Origin: Spirosoma fluviale
GTDB taxonomy: Bacteria > Bacteroidota > Bacteroidia > Cytophagales > Spirosomataceae
Assembly (NCBI GenBank): GCA_945901025.1
Contig: CAMDJW010000003.1
Coordinates: forward strand, 1 to 64,000
Reading direction: 5' to 3'
DNA: 64,000 nt
Positions within the stretch are counted from its first letter, which is position 1, and each line of letters begins with the position of its first letter. A program made the translations under genes and the position numbers. Shown in pieces: positions 44,408-53,237 of this stretch. Under the pieces are notes generated by a model that was not told the origin of the DNA, made no database searches, and saw nothing but the letters and a program-made list of their open reading frames with translations.

Positions 44408-45286
44408 ATGAGTGTTTTAGTTAATAAGAATTCAAAAATTATTGTCCAAGGATTTACGGGTACGGAAGGTACGTTTCATGCAGAACAAATGATTGCCTAT
44501 GGCACTCAGGTTGTTGGCGGAGTTACTCCAGGAAAAGGGGGAGCGATGCATTTAGACCGTCCTATTTTCAATACAGTTGCGGATGCAGTGACTCAAACGG
44601 GTGCTGATACGTCTATTATTTTTGTTCCGCCTGCATTTGCAGCGGATGCAATAATGGAAGCGGCTGACGCTGGGATAAAAGTAATTATTTGTATTACAGA
44701 AGGTATTCCGACCAAAGATATGATTGTGGCTAAGGAATATATCAATCATAAAGATTGCCGTTTGATCGGGCCAAATTGTCCAGGTGTCATGACGGCTGGA
44801 GAGTGTAAAGTAGGTATCATGCCTGCCTTTATTTTCCAAAAAGGGAAGATTGGTATCGTATCTAAATCAGGTACATTAACCTATGAGGCGGTAGATCAGT
44901 TGACAAAGGCGGGTTTAGGTCAAACAACTGCGATTGGAATTGGTGGAGATCCGATCATTGGAACTACGACTAAAGAGGCGGTTGAGTTATTAATGAACGA
45001 TCCAGAAACGGAAGGCATTGTGATGATTGGAGAAATTGGGGGTGGTATGGAAGCCGAAGCAGCTAAATGGATAAAAGCAGATGGTAACCGCAAGCCAGTT
45101 GTTGGCTTTATTGCGGGCCAAACAGCACCCAAAGGTCGTAGAATGGGTCATGCAGGTGCAATTATTGGCGGCGCGGATGATACGGCTGAAGCTAAAATGA
45201 AAATCATGACTGAATGTGGAATTCATGTGGTGTATTCTCCAGCTGATATTGGCGAAACAATGATCAAGGCTCTTGCCGCGAAATAA
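44408..45286 (+). CDS. sucD: Succinate-CoA ligase, alpha subunit
   Basis: SucD is the CoA-binding, phosphohistidine-carrying subunit of the TCA-cycle enzyme that makes ATP or GTP from succinyl-CoA. It has 292 aa. The CoA-binding start is [24 protein letters not shown], and the phosphorylated residue is His248 in [20 protein letters not shown] and [11 protein letters not shown] are also conserved. The beta subunit gene sucC is not next to it. It leads a three-gene run with the DUF4271 protein gene (12 bases) and hemD, and uses a clear promoter. Confidence 0.96.
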   Translation: MSVLVNKNSKIIVQGFTGTEGTFHAEQMIAYGTQVVGGVTPGKGGAMHLDRPIFNTVADAVTQTGADTSIIFVPPAFAADAIMEAADAGIKVIICITEGIPTKDMIVAKEYINHKDCRLIGPNCPGVMTAGECKVGIMPAFIFQKGKIGIVSKSGTLTYEAVDQLTKAGLGQTTAIGIGGDPIIGTTTKEAVELLMNDPETEGIVMIGEIGGGMEAEAAKWIKADGNRKPVVGFIAGQTAPKGRRMGHAGAIIGGADDTAEAKMKIMTECGIHVVYSPADIGETMIKALAAK

Positions 45287-45298
45287 TCTTAATAAAGG

Positions 45299-46495
45299 AT
45301 GATTCCTTTTTTAGTTAAAAGATCTGTTAAACAGTTGGTATGCAAACAATTGTTTAGCAGATTTTTTTTATTTTTTCTTTTTGCAACGCTTACATTTTCT
45401 TCCAAAGCCGAATGGCAAACCATTCATTCCTTTGAGAAAGAGTGGTTGGTATTCCAACCGAGTTGGAAGGCTTTTCTTCCTTACATCTCCACGAGGCACT
45501 TTAATTACAAATCAAAATCGCTTTTGATTAATCCAAGCGATTTCCCAAAGGGTCATTTGAAAATTGAAGCATCCAAGAATTACACCTTATTTATTAATGG
45601 AGTATTTTTTCGTAAAATATCACAAGGGGCGTTGATTCGAATGAATTTGGATAGCCTTGGTTTAAAGCAGCCCTCAGCCGATCGACTCGTTTTGACATTT
45701 TATGGGGATGAATTAAATGGACTCCCCCAGAAAGTTTTCATTGAACAGAATGTAGAAAAGGGAAAAATATCAACCTCGAATTTTCTCGGAATGAAGATTC
45801 GTGAGGGCTCAGGTATCAACAACTTCTTTGCCTATGCCATGTTAAGTTTATTAACACTCCTAGGTTTTTTAAATTCATTTTTCCCCAACTATTTTTATTC
45901 GTATTTCAGGTATTCCGATTGGCTAAGTTTGGAAATCAAGGATGTGGTCATTGCAAAAATGCCTTTCGCCTTTCCCAACTTATTCGTCATTTTTATCTTG
46001 AGTTTAGTTTCTGCCTATTTGGCCTATTTTAATGGATTGTTGCAGACCTTAAATCAAACTTTTACTTTTGGCAGTTCTATGGCCGAGAATTTTACTGAGG
46101 CCTTTTTATTTATAGGATCTAAGACGATCGTGGCTTTCATTTTATTTGGATTGCGCTTTTTTATGTATCAAATGTTCTGCTCATTATTTATGTTGGATAA
46201 TTTGGCCAGTATCCATTTCTTTAAATCAATTCAAACCAACATTCAGTTTTTCACTTTACTGATTTTTTTCATATTAATCTACTCGGTCTACATGGGACCA
46301 GCATTTATCAATCATCTAAATTGGATTCGAACGGCAGTTGATGTGTACTTCCTTTTCCGAGCCATTTACTTTTTTATCATTTTTAAAAAGCATTTCAAAT
46401 TCAACCCACTTTCGCTCATTGCGTATTTAGCTATTATTGAAGGCCAGGTATTATTATTTGGTATAAGAGAATTGATTTTTCCAGAATTCATGTAA
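45299..46495 (+). CDS. DUF4271 domain-containing membrane protein
   Basis: This protein has 398 aa. A signal-like helix (about 20-35) leads to an extracytoplasmic region (about 38-180) with SFEKEWLVFQPSWKAFLPY, and then a DUF4271 membrane part with about six helices. The membrane part carries the FRYSDWLSLEI loop, FYxxR-like LRFFMYQMF and, near the end, LSLIAYLAIIEGQVLLFGIRELI. The function is unknown. In many Bacteroidota the gene lies just before hemD, as here (93 bases), so a role near heme or membrane biogenesis has been guessed from context only. Confidence 0.8.
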   Translation: MIPFLVKRSVKQLVCKQLFSRFFLFFLFATLTFSSKAEWQTIHSFEKEWLVFQPSWKAFLPYISTRHFNYKSKSLLINPSDFPKGHLKIEASKNYTLFINGVFFRKISQGALIRMNLDSLGLKQPSADRLVLTFYGDELNGLPQKVFIEQNVEKGKISTSNFLGMKIREGSGINNFFAYAMLSLLTLLGFLNSFFPNYFYSYFRYSDWLSLEIKDVVIAKMPFAFPNLFVIFILSLVSAYLAYFNGLLQTLNQTFTFGSSMAENFTEAFLFIGSKTIVAFILFGLRFFMYQMFCSLFMLDNLASIHFFKSIQTNIQFFTLLIFFILIYSVYMGPAFINHLNWIRTAVDVYFLFRAIYFFIIFKKHFKFNPLSLIAYLAIIEGQVLLFGIRELIFPEFM

Positions 46496-46588
46496 ATCAC
46501 ATGGATGAAATTTGAGAAATTTAATCGTATATTTGCATTCGTTTTGAATTTTACCTCAAAATGAATTCCAACAATAGATTGAAATTGT

Positions 46589-47374
46589 ATGAGTGAATTA
46601 AATGTGATACAACCAGATCCCAAAAGGTTGAAAAAAATCAAAAGTATTTTGGTTACTCAAGCTGCGCCTACGGATGCCAAATCTCCCTATTTTGATATTG
46701 AAAAGAAATACAATATCAAGGTGGATTTCAGGTCTTTTATAGAGGTGAAGGGAATTGCATATAAGGAATTTAGGAAGCAAAAGATTAACATTTTGGAGCA
46801 TACGGCTATTATTTTTACTAGTCGGAATGCGATAGATCATTTCTTTAGAATATGTAAGGAGGCGAAAATTGAAACTCCAACGGATATGAAATATTTTTGT
46901 ATTACGGAGCAAACGGCCAAATATCTTCAAAAGTATATAGTGATACGTAAGCGCAAAGTTTTTACAGGAACGAAAACTGCATTGGATTTATTGGAGGTAA
47001 TTAAGAAACATAAGTCAGAGAATTTTCTGTTTCCATGTTCAAACAAACGCCAAAAAGATCTTCCGGATTACATGGGTACCAATGATTTTAAAATCACAGA
47101 GTCCGTTATGTATGAAACGGTTTCGTCTGATTTGTCAGATTTGGAAAACGTATTTTATGATGTACTTGCATTTTATAGTCCATCGGGGATTACTTCATTG
47201 ATGGAGAACTTTCCAGGATTTAAGCAAAACAATACTCGAATTGCGGCTTTTGGCCCAACGACTGCTCAGGCGGTTAAAGATGCCAATTTGATTTTGGATA
47301 TTCAGGCTCCCATGCCGAATGCCCCCTCCATGACGGGTGCGCTAGAGCAATACATCAAACAAGCAAATAATTAA
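46589..47374 (+). CDS. hemD: Uroporphyrinogen-III synthase
   Basis: HemD closes hydroxymethylbilane to uroporphyrinogen III in heme synthesis. It has 261 aa. This divergent Bacteroidota form starts with a short lead and IKSILVTQAAPTDAKSPYFDIEKKY. It shows the family's weak pattern: AIIFTSRNAIDHFF, YFCITEQTAKYLQKY, FLFPCSNKRQKDLPDYM, VLAFYSPSGITSLMENF and RIAAFGPTTAQAVKDANL. A terminator begins 5 bases after the stop. It is last in a run with sucD and the DUF4271 gene. A TATATTTG box at 46528 lies only 13 bases from a TTG, so a separate promoter is doubtful. Confidence 0.88.
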   Translation: MSELNVIQPDPKRLKKIKSILVTQAAPTDAKSPYFDIEKKYNIKVDFRSFIEVKGIAYKEFRKQKINILEHTAIIFTSRNAIDHFFRICKEAKIETPTDMKYFCITEQTAKYLQKYIVIRKRKVFTGTKTALDLLEVIKKHKSENFLFPCSNKRQKDLPDYMGTNDFKITESVMYETVSSDLSDLENVFYDVLAFYSPSGITSLMENFPGFKQNNTRIAAFGPTTAQAVKDANLILDIQAPMPNAPSMTGALEQYIKQANN

Positions 47375-47378
47375 TTTT

Positions 47379-47402
47379 AGCTCCTTTAAGGAGCTTTTTT
47401 TT
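47379..47402 (+). terminator. Intrinsic terminator after hemD
   Basis: AGCTCC (47379-47384) pairs with GGAGCT (47390-47395), followed by a run of eight T to 47402. It separates hemD from the type IX secretion cluster. Confidence 0.85.
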
Positions 47403-47411
47403 GAAATAATC

Positions 47412-47441
47412 TTGCTCGAAGCAAATTATTGCTTATTTTTA
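47412..47441 (+). promoter_or_regulatory. Predicted promoter of porP/sprF
   Basis: TTG (47412-47414), 19 bases, then TATTTTTA (47434-47441), one base off TAnnTTTG, 28 bases before the ATG at 47470. Confidence 0.4.
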
Positions 47442-47469
47442 TTCGCCTATTAAAATTCGACTTTATTCA

Positions 47470-48465
47470 ATGCGCCATAGTATTAGCTTCATTTCGGTTT
47501 TTGACTTCAGAAAATGGCTTTTCCTTGCTTTGGGATTGATTAGTTTTGCTAGTTTAGGTCAGCAGGATCCTGGATTAAGTATGTTTTCCCTAAACAATGC
47601 GAATTTAAATCCCGCGTTTGCTGGTTGGCACGATGAGACTTCAGTCCAATTACACATGCGTAATCAATGGTCAGGATATGAATCCACTCAAGATGGTTCT
47701 GGCAGTTTAGGAACTCAATTATTAACCGCTTCCATGCCATTGGGCATATTTAATACGGGCATTGGTTTCTTATATATGTCGGACAAAACCCCTTCTGGGG
47801 TAGGTATGCAAACGGTTCGATTGCAATTAGCCCATCATTATTCGATAGGTTCGGGGTTGATTTCTACGGGAGTTCGGATCGGTATGCAAGCAAAATCTTT
47901 TGATGGACGTGTTTTTCGTGTTCGAGATTCAAATGACCCATTGGCTTTAGAGCTTTCTGGTAAAACGGTAAGTCAATCCTTGCCTGATTTTGGGTTAGGA
48001 GTGGTTTATTCGAAAGATAATTGGAATGCAGGAATTTCAATGGATCACCTGACGAGTCCTACCTATACGTTTAATTCGAATGCAGCAGCGGTGCCTTTGG
48101 CCATGGTTTTTGCAGCTCATGCGAGTGCTGAAATTTTATTGAATACATCATTTGATATTTTGCCATTTGGCCAAATAAGGTATTATTCGGGAAAAATACT
48201 GCCTGAAATGGGTGCAAGAGTTGAATACCGAGACATGTTTTGGGTAGGAGGCTCTTTTCGTTTAAATGACGCTGCCATCGGAATGATGGGGGTATCTTTG
48301 TTGAATAATCGGTTAAATCTCGGTTATTCCATTGATTATACGTTGGTTAATTTAGAGACAAAGTCCTTATTGACCCATGAGGTATTTGTTAAGTTTAATC
48401 TTCCCACATTTAAAATGGGGGTTCAAGCGGTGCCAATAAAGACCCCGCGTTTTAAGATTAATTAA
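47470..48465 (+). CDS. PorP/SprF family type IX secretion outer-membrane protein
   Basis: This outer-membrane barrel has 331 aa and a signal sequence ending in ISFASLGQ. Characteristic text is QQDPGLSMFSLNNANLNPAFAGW, followed by HMRNQWSGYE and LGTQLLTASMPLGIFNTGIGFLYMSD, the PorP/SprF N-terminal pattern. SprF-type proteins anchor large adhesins such as SprB for type IX export or gliding; PorP is needed for T9SS function. It lies directly in front of gldK, the usual porPKLMN order, though 154 bases and a promoter candidate separate them. Confidence 0.92.
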   Translation: MRHSISFISVFDFRKWLFLALGLISFASLGQQDPGLSMFSLNNANLNPAFAGWHDETSVQLHMRNQWSGYESTQDGSGSLGTQLLTASMPLGIFNTGIGFLYMSDKTPSGVGMQTVRLQLAHHYSIGSGLISTGVRIGMQAKSFDGRVFRVRDSNDPLALELSGKTVSQSLPDFGLGVVYSKDNWNAGISMDHLTSPTYTFNSNAAAVPLAMVFAAHASAEILLNTSFDILPFGQIRYYSGKILPEMGARVEYRDMFWVGGSFRLNDAAIGMMGVSLLNNRLNLGYSIDYTLVNLETKSLLTHEVFVKFNLPTFKMGVQAVPIKTPRFKIN

Positions 48466-48557
48466 TTTAAACCTTGGAAAAAAAAGTTAATTCTTTAATT
48501 ATTCTTAGAAAATTCTTTAATTTTGAGGAATTTGAATCTTTATGGATTCTTTTAATA

Positions 48558-48588
48558 TTGATTAACACAATTTTTTAGAATAGATTTC
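48558..48588 (+). promoter_or_regulatory. Predicted promoter of the gldKLMN operon
   Basis: TTG (48558-48560), 20 bases, then TAGATTTC (48581-48588), one base off TAnnTTTG. It lies 31 bases before the gldK ATG in an AT-rich leader. Confidence 0.4.
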
Positions 48589-48619
48589 GTTCAACAAAAG
48601 ATATTTTTAATTCGGTTAT

Positions 48620-49735
48620 ATGAATTTACAATTTTTAGCAAAGCGTTTGTTTTTGATTTCATCCGTTTTAGTCGTTGTGGCCTTGATCAATAGTTGTGGC
48701 TCTAAAAACTCAGGAGGATCTAAAACACTAAGTAGTAAAAAAGGAAGTTCAGGGAAAGGAGGCTTGTTGAAATTTGGCAAGGGATCTAAAGATGCTCCAG
48801 GGATTGCCAATGGTGAAATTGTGGCTTCTAATCGCCGTGGTTGGACTCAGCCTACTCCTTATGGAATGGTTTTGGTGCCATCCGGTAGTTACATGATGGG
48901 CCAAGCAGATGAGGAAATTTCCCGTGCAGGCATAAATTTTAATAAGCGTGTAACGGTGTCGGCATTTTACATGGATGATACGGAAATCACGAATCATGAG
49001 TACCGCCAATTCACCAATTCATTATTAAAAGATTCTGTTTCAGTCTTGGGAGAGGACAAAATCATGACGTCTTATTATCCTGATACCACGGTTTGGAATG
49101 CTGATTTCACGTTTCATAATGGTGATCCCATGACGGAATATTATTTTTCTAGCCCAGCTTTTGATCAATATCCGATTGTAGGGGTGAGTTGGGACGCAGC
49201 TAAATATTTCTGTTTATGGCGTTCCAAAATGATGAATGACTATCGTAAAAAACAAAATATGTACATACTTCCTCGATTTGAACTTCCTTCTGAATCAGAA
49301 TGGGAATGGGCAGCTAGGGGAGGAAGGGCATCGGTTAAATACCCTTGGGGTAACCCTTACATTGCGAATTCGAAGGGTTGTTTAATGGCTAATTTTAAGC
49401 CTCACAGAGGAAATTATGATGCGGATGGGTATTCCTATACTGCACCAGCAAATGCCTATGATCCTAATGATTTTGGATTGTATAATATGGCTGGAAATGT
49501 GGCGGAATGGTGTGAAGATGCGTATGCAGATAACTCAGTTGCGATAACTTGGGATTTAAATACGGTCAATAAAGATGCTGATGAGCCTAGAAAAGTAACT
49601 AGAGGAGGATCTTGGAAAGATATCGCGTATTATTTGGAAACAGGTACTCGTGCTTATGAAGTGCAAACAAGAAAGCGTTCTTATATTGGTTTTAGATGTT
49701 CTATGAGATATTTGGGACGTCCCAATATGAAATAA
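48620..49735 (+). CDS. gldK: Type IX secretion ring lipoprotein GldK/PorK
   Basis: GldK forms, with GldN, the large periplasmic ring of the type IX secretion system under the outer membrane. It has 371 aa. The lipobox is LINSC (Cys26), followed by a Gly/Ser/Lys-rich linker. The body has the SUMF1/formylglycine-enzyme fold: GMVLVPSGSYMMGQADEE, YMDDTEITNHEYRQF, YPIVGVSWDAAKYFCLW, LPSESEWEWAARGG, LYNMAGNVAEWCEDAY and RVTRGGSWKD-like TRGGSWKD. It lacks evidence of the catalytic cysteine pair and is structural. It opens the operon gldKLMN. Confidence 0.95.
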   Translation: MNLQFLAKRLFLISSVLVVVALINSCGSKNSGGSKTLSSKKGSSGKGGLLKFGKGSKDAPGIANGEIVASNRRGWTQPTPYGMVLVPSGSYMMGQADEEISRAGINFNKRVTVSAFYMDDTEITNHEYRQFTNSLLKDSVSVLGEDKIMTSYYPDTTVWNADFTFHNGDPMTEYYFSSPAFDQYPIVGVSWDAAKYFCLWRSKMMNDYRKKQNMYILPRFELPSESEWEWAARGGRASVKYPWGNPYIANSKGCLMANFKPHRGNYDADGYSYTAPANAYDPNDFGLYNMAGNVAEWCEDAYADNSVAITWDLNTVNKDADEPRKVTRGGSWKDIAYYLETGTRAYEVQTRKRSYIGFRCSMRYLGRPNMK

Positions 49736-49772
49736 TGTAAGGATTGAAAACTCAAAAAAATAAATTGATCAA

Positions 49773-50531
49773 ATGAAAGGATTAGAAAAGTCAATTAATG
49801 TAGTAGCTAGTTTTGGAGCTGCAGTCGTTATCGTAGGAGCCTTATTTAAAATTGTTCACTGGACAGGAGCGAATGAGATGTTGATGGTGGGTATGTTCAC
49901 AGAAGCGGCAATTTTTATTTTATTTGGTGTTTTGTATTTACAGGCTAAACCTGACAAAGAATATAATTGGGAGAAAGTTTATCCGGAATTAGCGGATGGT
50001 GCGCCTGCTAAAAGTTCATCTTCAGCGGGTTTGTCGGCCTTAGCAAACTCACAAGGTTTAGGGGCTGATGTGGTAGAGAATTTGACAAAAAGCTTAAAAG
50101 GTTTAACGGATACAGCGAACAGCCTTCAAGAGATTTCTAAGGCGACGGGTGCCACTCAAGATTTTGTTAATTCATTAAATAGCTCATCTCAATCTTTGGG
50201 TGCCTTGAACAAAACGGTTGCGGATGCGACTACTTCGTTAAGTTCTATTTCAATCTCGTCCACTGAAGCAGCTAATTATGCAAAGCAATATGCGAAGGCT
50301 GGAGACAAATTGGCTTCATTGAATGCGGTTTATGAAACTGAAATCCAAGAAGCAAGTAAGCATTTGAAAGCGATCAACGGATATTATGGCAATGTTAATG
50401 CGACGGTAGAGCAAATGGCTTCCACGCAAAAAGATGCTGAAAACTTCAAGTCAGAATTGGCTAAATTGAACGCAAACATTCAGGCGTTAAACCAAGTTTA
50501 TGGTAGCATGTTAACAGCTATGAAAGGATAA
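49773..50531 (+). CDS. gldL: Type IX secretion motor protein GldL
   Basis: GldL is the inner-membrane stator-like part of the proton-driven GldLM motor. It has 252 aa. Two helices lie at about 9-28 and 37-56. Glu44 in GMFTEAAIF and Lys26 in FKIVHW match the charged membrane residues important in Flavobacterium GldL. The cytoplasmic rest (60-252) is a Ser/Ala/Lys-rich coiled coil, somewhat longer than in Flavobacterium. gldM starts 4 bases after the stop. Confidence 0.95.
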   Translation: MKGLEKSINVVASFGAAVVIVGALFKIVHWTGANEMLMVGMFTEAAIFILFGVLYLQAKPDKEYNWEKVYPELADGAPAKSSSSAGLSALANSQGLGADVVENLTKSLKGLTDTANSLQEISKATGATQDFVNSLNSSSQSLGALNKTVADATTSLSSISISSTEAANYAKQYAKAGDKLASLNAVYETEIQEASKHLKAINGYYGNVNATVEQMASTQKDAENFKSELAKLNANIQALNQVYGSMLTAMKG

Positions 50532-50535
50532 ATTT

Positions 50536-52125
50536 ATGGCAAGTTTAAAAGAAACACCCCGGCAGAAAATGATCGGGATGATGTATTTAGTATTAACTGC
50601 CTTGTTAGCTTTACAGGTAAGTGATGCTTTATTACAAAAATTCAGCCTTTTGAATAGCTCGTTGGAAATTGCTAACCAGTCGGCAAGCTCAAAAAACAAA
50701 GGAGTAGTTCAAGGAATCGACGAAAGAATCAAAGATTTGCCTAACCCGGCTGCTTATGCAGATGTGTTGCGTAGAGCGAATGATGTTAGGAAATTATCAG
50801 ATGCTTTAGTCAATCATTTAGATGGGTTAAAAGGTAAGGTATTAGAAGCTGGCGGAGGCATTGATCCTGAAACGGGTAATATCAAAAATCCAAAAGAGGA
50901 GGAGATGGTTTACGAATTGATGGTGGGTGCCAACAAGGCAGGAGAAGCCTATAAACTAGTTCCTTTATTCAATTCCTATATCAAAGAATTAACTAAGTTG
51001 GCCGATCCGGGTACCAAGTTTCCCTCCTTGGCATTAGATGCTAAAGATGACCCTACGGTTAATCGAGATGGTAATCAGTCCAATAAGGATTTTGCTGAAC
51101 TAAATTTTGCTCAAACACCCGTTCCAGCGGCATTGGCTTCTTTAAGTCAAAAACAAGCTGAGATTCGTCGCTACGAAAGTGATGTGTTAAACCAATTGGC
51201 AGCCAAAGTAGGAGCGAAAGAAATTAAATTTGACAAAGTTTTTGCTCAAGTTTCTGCCAATGCTAATACGGTAGTAGCAGGTATGGAATATCAAGCCGAG
51301 GTATTTATCGGTGCCACCTCATCAGGATTTACTCCTCGAATGAGTTATAATGGCTCTTCTATTCCGGTGGTTGATGGCCGTGGCCAAATCAAGTTCAAAA
51401 CCTCAGGTGGTGGATATGATGGCAACGGAATGTCCAAAAAACAATACACTGCTACCGTTTCTTATATGAGTCCTGCAGGACCCAAAACAGAATCCATCAC
51501 GAAGGATTATTTTGTATTAAAGCCTACTTATAATATTGAAACGGCTACATTGCCTGCACTTTATTTAGGTTGTGCCAATCGTTTAAGTGTAGTTTCTGCT
51601 GGATTGGGAGCCTTATGGAATCCGTCGTTTAGTGCGGAAGGTGGAGAAGCGATCGCAGGTCAAAACCGTGGTAAGGTAACAATTGTTCCTTCAGCAGCTA
51701 ATATTACCTTGAATGTATCTAATAGTGGAACACTGTTAGGGAAAGAAACTTTTAGAGTTCGCCGAGTGCCTAGACCTGATGTTAAGGTGTTTGGAAATGG
51801 AGCTGAGCTTGATGAGAAACGTGGGGCTAGTGCTACTGGATTAAGAAGTATTGATGCAAGAGCCATTGCGGATGAATCATTTAAGTCGACGAATCCTGAA
51901 GATGCCAACTTCCGAGTGTCGGAGCTTTATGTGGCTTTAGCGAGGGGACAGCGGAAAATAGATGATGTGACTTTGCCTGGTTCAGGCTCAATTGCTAAAT
52001 TGGCTTCTCAAGCGCAAGCGGGAGATCGTTATTATATTGAAATTAAGGGAGTCCAAAGGAAAAATTTCAAAGGAGCAGTGGAAACCATTCCTTTCTCTAT
52101 GGCTAAAAATATTCCATTGAATTAA
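50536..52125 (+). CDS. gldM: Type IX secretion motor protein GldM/PorM
   Basis: GldM spans the inner membrane once and reaches through the periplasm to the GldKN ring, passing on torque. It has 529 aa. The N-terminus SLKETPRQKMIGMMYLVLTALLALQVSDALL holds the helix, with Arg9 and Tyr17 at the positions known to matter in Flavobacterium. Helical domain 1 runs to about 220, followed by three beta-rich domains: VVAGMEYQAEVFIGATSSGF, YNIETATLPALYLGCANRLSV and a C-terminal domain from about 420. It follows gldL after 4 bases. Confidence 0.96.
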   Translation: MASLKETPRQKMIGMMYLVLTALLALQVSDALLQKFSLLNSSLEIANQSASSKNKGVVQGIDERIKDLPNPAAYADVLRRANDVRKLSDALVNHLDGLKGKVLEAGGGIDPETGNIKNPKEEEMVYELMVGANKAGEAYKLVPLFNSYIKELTKLADPGTKFPSLALDAKDDPTVNRDGNQSNKDFAELNFAQTPVPAALASLSQKQAEIRRYESDVLNQLAAKVGAKEIKFDKVFAQVSANANTVVAGMEYQAEVFIGATSSGFTPRMSYNGSSIPVVDGRGQIKFKTSGGGYDGNGMSKKQYTATVSYMSPAGPKTESITKDYFVLKPTYNIETATLPALYLGCANRLSVVSAGLGALWNPSFSAEGGEAIAGQNRGKVTIVPSAANITLNVSNSGTLLGKETFRVRRVPRPDVKVFGNGAELDEKRGASATGLRSIDARAIADESFKSTNPEDANFRVSELYVALARGQRKIDDVTLPGSGSIAKLASQAQAGDRYYIEIKGVQRKNFKGAVETIPFSMAKNIPLN

Positions 52126-52137
52126 AAATAAGGTTTT

Positions 52138-53073
52138 ATGAAATTATTCGGTAAATATTTATTGGTTTTGGCAGTTTTAATTTCTGTGCAAGTTCAGGCA
52201 CAGGAAAAACCTCGTGTTCAAAACCCTAATTCAATTCGTCCGATCGATGAAGAGGATGTTCACTACCGAGCACGCCTATGGCGCCGCATGGACTTGAACG
52301 AAAAAATTAATCAACCGTTTTTTTCGATCAACAACGAAATATCGAAATATTTAGTGGAGTGGGTGAAAGCAGGAGTATTGGTTCCATACAAAAATGATTC
52401 ACTAACGGTTAAACTTTCAGCAGCGAATTTTATCGAAAATTTAAAAATGGAAGAAACGACAGGTGATGGAGAATTATCAGAGGCAGAACGTGCAGCTGGA
52501 TTTGGAGGAGAAGTAGCCAAAGATGCTAAAAAACCTGAAACGAAAGGTGGCGCAGGAAGTGATGACGGTTGGGGCGCCGGTGGAGCAAAAGCAACGGCTG
52601 CAACTGCTGAGGTAGCGGCTAAAGATAATTTTGATGCGAAGGCTCCTATTTCTACCGTGGCTTATTATTTTCCTAAAGAACTTAGTATTATTGAAATAAA
52701 GGAAGATGCCGTGATCGACCGTAAAAGATCAAGATTATATTTTGATATTCAGGCTCTAACGCTAATTGTTCCGGCGTCAAAAACAAAGGCTGGATTTGAT
52801 AAGGCTGTAGCATCATTTAGGTATAAAGATGTTTATAAGTTGTTCAGAAGTAATCCTGATTGTATATGGTTTAATTCTGAGAATGAAACCCAACACAAAA
52901 ACATGGCTGATGCCTTCGATTTGCGTATGTTTCAAGCACGAATCATTAAGAAAGGAAATGCAGAAAATAAGTATTTGACAGATATGTTTGAAGGAGAGAA
53001 AGAAGGCTTATTAATGTCCCAATTGCTCGAATATAAATTGCTAGAATTGGAACACGATTTGTGGGAAAATTAA
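52138..53073 (+). CDS. gldN: Type IX secretion ring protein GldN/PorN
   Basis: GldN joins GldK in the periplasmic ring. It has 311 aa and a signal peptide ending at VQVQAQ (about 22). The conserved part starts with RPIDEEDVHYRARLWRRMDLNEKINQPFF and resumes with ISTVAYYFPKELSIIEIKEDAVIDRKRSRLYFDIQAL and FRYKDVYKLFRSNPDCIWFNSENE. Between them (about 108-163) lies a low-complexity stretch rich in Gly, Ala, Lys, Glu and Thr that looks like an added linker. It is the last gene of the operon, with a terminator 21 bases downstream. Confidence 0.95.
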   Translation: MKLFGKYLLVLAVLISVQVQAQEKPRVQNPNSIRPIDEEDVHYRARLWRRMDLNEKINQPFFSINNEISKYLVEWVKAGVLVPYKNDSLTVKLSAANFIENLKMEETTGDGELSEAERAAGFGGEVAKDAKKPETKGGAGSDDGWGAGGAKATAATAEVAAKDNFDAKAPISTVAYYFPKELSIIEIKEDAVIDRKRSRLYFDIQALTLIVPASKTKAGFDKAVASFRYKDVYKLFRSNPDCIWFNSENETQHKNMADAFDLRMFQARIIKKGNAENKYLTDMFEGEKEGLLMSQLLEYKLLELEHDLWEN

Positions 53074-53094
53074 TAAAAATTTAAATAAAATCTA

Positions 53095-53118
53095 GGGATG
53101 TATATCATCCCTTTTTTT
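53095..53118 (+). terminator. Intrinsic terminator of the gldKLMN operon
   Basis: GGGATG (53095-53100) pairs with CATCCC (53106-53111) over TATAT, followed by seven T (53112-53118). Confidence 0.88.
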
Positions 53119-53187
53119 ATGTCATCAAAACTTGTTAAAGTATTATTCTTTGGATTATTTCAAGTTTAATTCTTGTTTAAATTCATT

Positions 53188-53215
53188 TTTTGAAGACTTA
53201 AATGTAAATTGCGAT
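53188..53215 (+). promoter_or_regulatory. Shared leader element upstream of pyk
   Basis: TTTTGAAGACTTAAAT (53188-53203), eight bases, then CGAT (53212-53215), 22 bases before the pyk ATG. Words and spacing equal those in front of ilvB at 32186-32213. A pyruvate-forming and a pyruvate-using gene thus share it. Confidence 0.4.
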
Positions 53216-53237
53216 CAAATAAGTATAGATTAAATAT

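Noticed and set aside
46512-46535. Promoter for hemD (TTG...TATATTTG)
   Set aside because: The TATATTTG box is good but the gap to the TTG is only 13 bases; the operon promoter before sucD is stronger.
48620-49735. SUMF1-fold protein as the formylglycine-generating enzyme for the sulfatase
   Set aside because: It is followed by gldL, gldM and gldN and carries a lipobox and Lys/Ser linker, which is GldK; that family uses the fold structurally.
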